Origin: Chryseobacterium cucumeris
GTDB taxonomy: Bacteria > Bacteroidota > Bacteroidia > Flavobacteriales > Weeksellaceae
Length of the DNA stretch: 64,000 nucleotides
Assembly (NCBI RefSeq): GCF_016775705.1
Contig: NZ_CP068760.1
Location: forward strand, 3,038,001-3,102,000
Direction: 5' to 3'
Shown here: in pieces, positions 61,903 to 64,000 of the stretch
How the letters are laid out: every line of letters starts with the position of its first letter
Numbering within the stretch: the stretch's first letter is position 1
The notes under the pieces: model-generated
Seen by the model: the letters and a program-made list of their open reading frames with translations, nothing else
Told to the model about the DNA's origin: nothing
Database searches by the model: none
Translations under genes and position numbers: made by a program

Positions 61903-63831
61903 TTAGTCTTTTACTCCTTTTACCCATTCCTGAAATCTGGTTAAGAAAGATTCATGTTCTTCTTTTTCTTCCGGACGGTTTACAAGGATGTGTTCAAAAT
62001 AAGTTCCTTTTAATATTTTTCTTAAAATCCCTTCTCCTAAGAAAGGTTTATAGTCATTCAAAGCCTGAGTCGCTTTTAATAAATGTCGGATGTCATATTG
62101 TAACGGATTGATATCCGGCACTTGTTTGTTAAGATTAAGAAGGCTGTAAACAGCTATTCTCGCAGTTCTCACAGAGCTTTCCATAGTGAAGACAACATCG
62201 TTATTGGTTTCTACAAACTGTCCTACAAGACCTAAGTTGGTACATCCTTCAGGAACCACTCTCGGACGGTCTCCCATCGCTCTAGGCATAAACATAGACG
62301 TGATATATGGCATGAATGCAGTACGTACAATGGTATTTTCAGTGACATTATCCAGCTGATCTGCTATTCCAAGGTGGTAGCAAAGCTCAGCAAGAATCTC
62401 GTTTCCGGTGCACTGAGGCATTGTTTTTTTGATATAATTACCTTCTTTATCCATCAGTAAAGCATATACCCAAACTACAAGGATGTCATCCGGCTGAGTA
62501 GGGAAGTGCGGTTGCCTGTTGCAGGTAAAACTCATTACCCAATTAGAATCTGTAATGGTAATAATACCTCCTGTGGCTGTTCTTCCTGAATAAGGATCAT
62601 TTACACACAGTTCTTTGAGTTTCTCTGTGAAAGCAGAAGGACGGCAGGTTAAGGTAGCAGACTCCCATGAAGATTTTTCAATGTGGCTACAGAATTTTTC
62701 AGGTTTTCCGAATACTTCAGATTTTGCAGCAAGATTTTTCCAAAGCTTCCATCCTGCACTTTGTCCTGCACTGCTGTTGTCTATCGTAACCTCAGGAACG
62801 GTATTGTTGTCACCGTAGAACGTACTTTCTGTCATAGATCCGGTAGTTACAATAACGTAGTCGTCTTTACCAACCGGTATTCTTACTTCTTTGCCATTTT
62901 GTTCAGTGATAATTCCTTCTACAGTTTTTCCTTCCGTATTAATATGAATATCAAGATCTTTTACCAAAGTATTAAACTGGATCTGCACCCCTTTTTCCAC
63001 CAGGAAGTTTTTTAATGGAGTTACATACGTGTCGTACTGGTTATATTTGGGGAATACCAGACATGAGAAGTCTTTCATTCCGTCAATGGCGTGAAGGAAT
63101 CTGTGCATATACAGTTTCAGTTCCAGTAAGCTGTGCCAGTTTTCGAAGGCAAACATAGAACGCCAGAAGAACCAGAAATTACTGTTGAGGAAAGATTGAG
63201 AAAAATAATCTTCAATTGTAAGATCATCCAGTTCTTCTTTTTTCTTAAGCAATAGTTTTACAATCGCCAGCTGATCTTTTTTCTCAAGTCCGAATTTGCT
63301 AAAATCCTTGATCTGTCCTTGATTGTGGATCAATCTTGCTTTAGAGTAATTCGGGTCGTTGTCATTAACAAGACGGTATTCATCCAATACACTATAAGGA
63401 GCAGGCAGTTCCAAAGCCGGAATATCCTGGAACATATCCCATAGATTTTCATAAGTCATATCCATTTCTCTACCTCCACGGATGATGTAACCGTCTTTTG
63501 CGTTACCAGCTCCATCCAAAGATCCGCCTTCCACATTCAGCTGGTCGAGGAAAATAATATTTTTTCCGGGTACACGGCCATCACGGATAAAATAATATGC
63601 TGCCGACATGCCGGCAATTCCGCTTCCAACAATATAGATTTTACTGTTTTCGTAAGATTGTAAAGGGATGCCTTTATTACGCTGGTAGTTTCCGATCTGG
63701 TCGGAAAAAGGCATCGTCTTTTCAGGAGTGTTAATCTGAACTTCTTTGCTTGAATCCGGTTCGTGGTTTACATTTCCAAACTGCTCAGAGGCATTTAAAA
63801 CTTTATCGAATTTTGAATTGATCGTACTCAT
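61903..63831 (-). CDS. ohyA: Oleate hydratase
   Basis: FAD-dependent enzyme that adds water to the cis-9 double bond of oleic acid, giving 10-hydroxystearic acid. The 642-residue protein is collinear with Elizabethkingia meningoseptica OhyA: the FAD loop GSGIAG is at 69-74, and the two catalytic residues known in that enzyme fall at the same numbers here, Glu122 (GGREMDM) and Tyr241 ([10 protein letters not shown]). No signal peptide. It forms a two-gene minus-strand unit with a hydroxyacyl-CoA dehydrogenase, and an AraC-type gene lies upstream. The usual role is handling of unsaturated, often host-derived or toxic, fatty acids. Confidence 0.96.
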   Translation of the reverse strand: MSTINSKFDKVLNASEQFGNVNHEPDSSKEVQINTPEKTMPFSDQIGNYQRNKGIPLQSYENSKIYIVGSGIAGMSAAYYFIRDGRVPGKNIIFLDQLNVEGGSLDGAGNAKDGYIIRGGREMDMTYENLWDMFQDIPALELPAPYSVLDEYRLVNDNDPNYSKARLIHNQGQIKDFSKFGLEKKDQLAIVKLLLKKKEELDDLTIEDYFSQSFLNSNFWFFWRSMFAFENWHSLLELKLYMHRFLHAIDGMKDFSCLVFPKYNQYDTYVTPLKNFLVEKGVQIQFNTLVKDLDIHINTEGKTVEGIITEQNGKEVRIPVGKDDYVIVTTGSMTESTFYGDNNTVPEVTIDNSSAGQSAGWKLWKNLAAKSEVFGKPEKFCSHIEKSSWESATLTCRPSAFTEKLKELCVNDPYSGRTATGGIITITDSNWVMSFTCNRQPHFPTQPDDILVVWVYALLMDKEGNYIKKTMPQCTGNEILAELCYHLGIADQLDNVTENTIVRTAFMPYITSMFMPRAMGDRPRVVPEGCTNLGLVGQFVETNNDVVFTMESSVRTARIAVYSLLNLNKQVPDINPLQYDIRHLLKATQALNDYKPFLGEGILRKILKGTYFEHILVNRPEEKEEHESFLTRFQEWVKGVKD

Positions 63832-63920
63832 CTTTTATTGTTTTTAATTAACAGTATAAAGGTACCTCTATTCAGAAAGCGATATATATCCCCAAGTTCA
63901 GAATTATTATCCCCAAATTC

Positions 63921-64000
63921 TCATGACTGAATATTTTCTTTAGTTCTGTACTCCGAAGGGGAAAGTGCCGTATGTTTTTTAAAGAAACGGCCGAAAGCTG
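63921..64000 (-). CDS. AraC-family regulator, C-terminal fragment (5' end outside window)
   Basis: Only the last 25 residues are inside the window. They read AFGRFFKKHTALSPSEYR..., the end of the second helix-turn-helix of an AraC DNA-binding domain (FxRxFKKxxGxSPxxYR), and stop at 63921. It points the same way as ohyA and lies 89 bp upstream of it, so control of ohyA is possible but unproven. Confidence 0.8.
   Translation of the reverse strand, partial: AFGRFFKKHTALSPSEYRTKENIQS

Overview
The window reads as chromosome of a Chryseobacterium-like member of the Weeksellaceae (Bacteroidota, Flavobacteriales). The signs are AT-rich intergenic DNA, three SusC/SusD pairs, promoters of the type TTG/TTTG ... 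TAnnTTTG with no useful Shine-Dalgarno sequences, a mevalonate-pathway gene, a type VI secretion cargo cluster of the Bacteroidota type, and an oleate hydratase whose catalytic residues fall at the same numbers as in the Elizabethkingia meningoseptica enzyme. Genus is an inference from gene content; no rRNA gene is present to settle it.

Layout. 1-1.2 kb: 3' part of HMG-CoA synthase. 1.8-11.0 kb: two tandem, paralogous SusC/SusD pairs with a shared leader and start. 11.0-15.4 kb: AraC regulator divergent from an aldehyde dehydrogenase / alcohol dehydrogenase / DUF779 module, with a GC-rich structured repeat-like element inside. 15.4-24.2 kb: housekeeping genes (dicarboxylate symporter, cbpA-cbpM, YcxB-like protein, cysteine/cystathionine synthase, FtsX-type permease, NamZ-type muramidase, thioredoxin operon). 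The 160 bp upstream of the cysteine synthase gene carry three perfect DnaA boxes at an exact 11-bp period next to six tandem copies of an AT-rich 7-mer. 24.4-34.2 kb: a LytS-type histidine kinase and a LytTR response regulator bracket a zinc metalloprotease-SusC-SusD operon; a 12-bp direct repeat with 21-bp period, typical of LytTR operators, sits just upstream of that operon's -7 element.

34.4-51.6 kb is an accessory island. Two identical, complete tRNA-Phe genes, each with its own promoter and terminator, bound a cassette of TssD (Hcp), VgrG, a putative caspase-fold effector, a lipoprotein and a small membrane protein, an adaptor-like protein, a 1382-residue PAAR-like/Ig-like effector ending in a GH19-type muramidase plus a CHAP/NlpC-type peptidase, and an array of related exported proteins (probable immunity) that has expanded by a ~1.1-kb duplication leaving a frameshifted, truncated last copy. 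nagB and a tiny ORF lie at the right edge. No T6SS structural genes other than tssD and vgrG are here, so the cargo presumably fires from an apparatus encoded elsewhere.

51.6-64 kb: core genes again (bifunctional lipoamino-acid acyltransferase, aspartate kinase, fbp-menC, DUF900 hydrolase, glnS, hydroxyacyl-CoA dehydrogenase and oleate hydratase, and the tail of another AraC regulator). Intergenic oddities include a perfect 50-bp palindrome abutting the headless remnant of a double-glycine Cys-rich peptide gene, and a ~210-bp nested inverted-repeat element between two look-alike terminators. No transposase, integrase, CRISPR array or rRNA gene was found.
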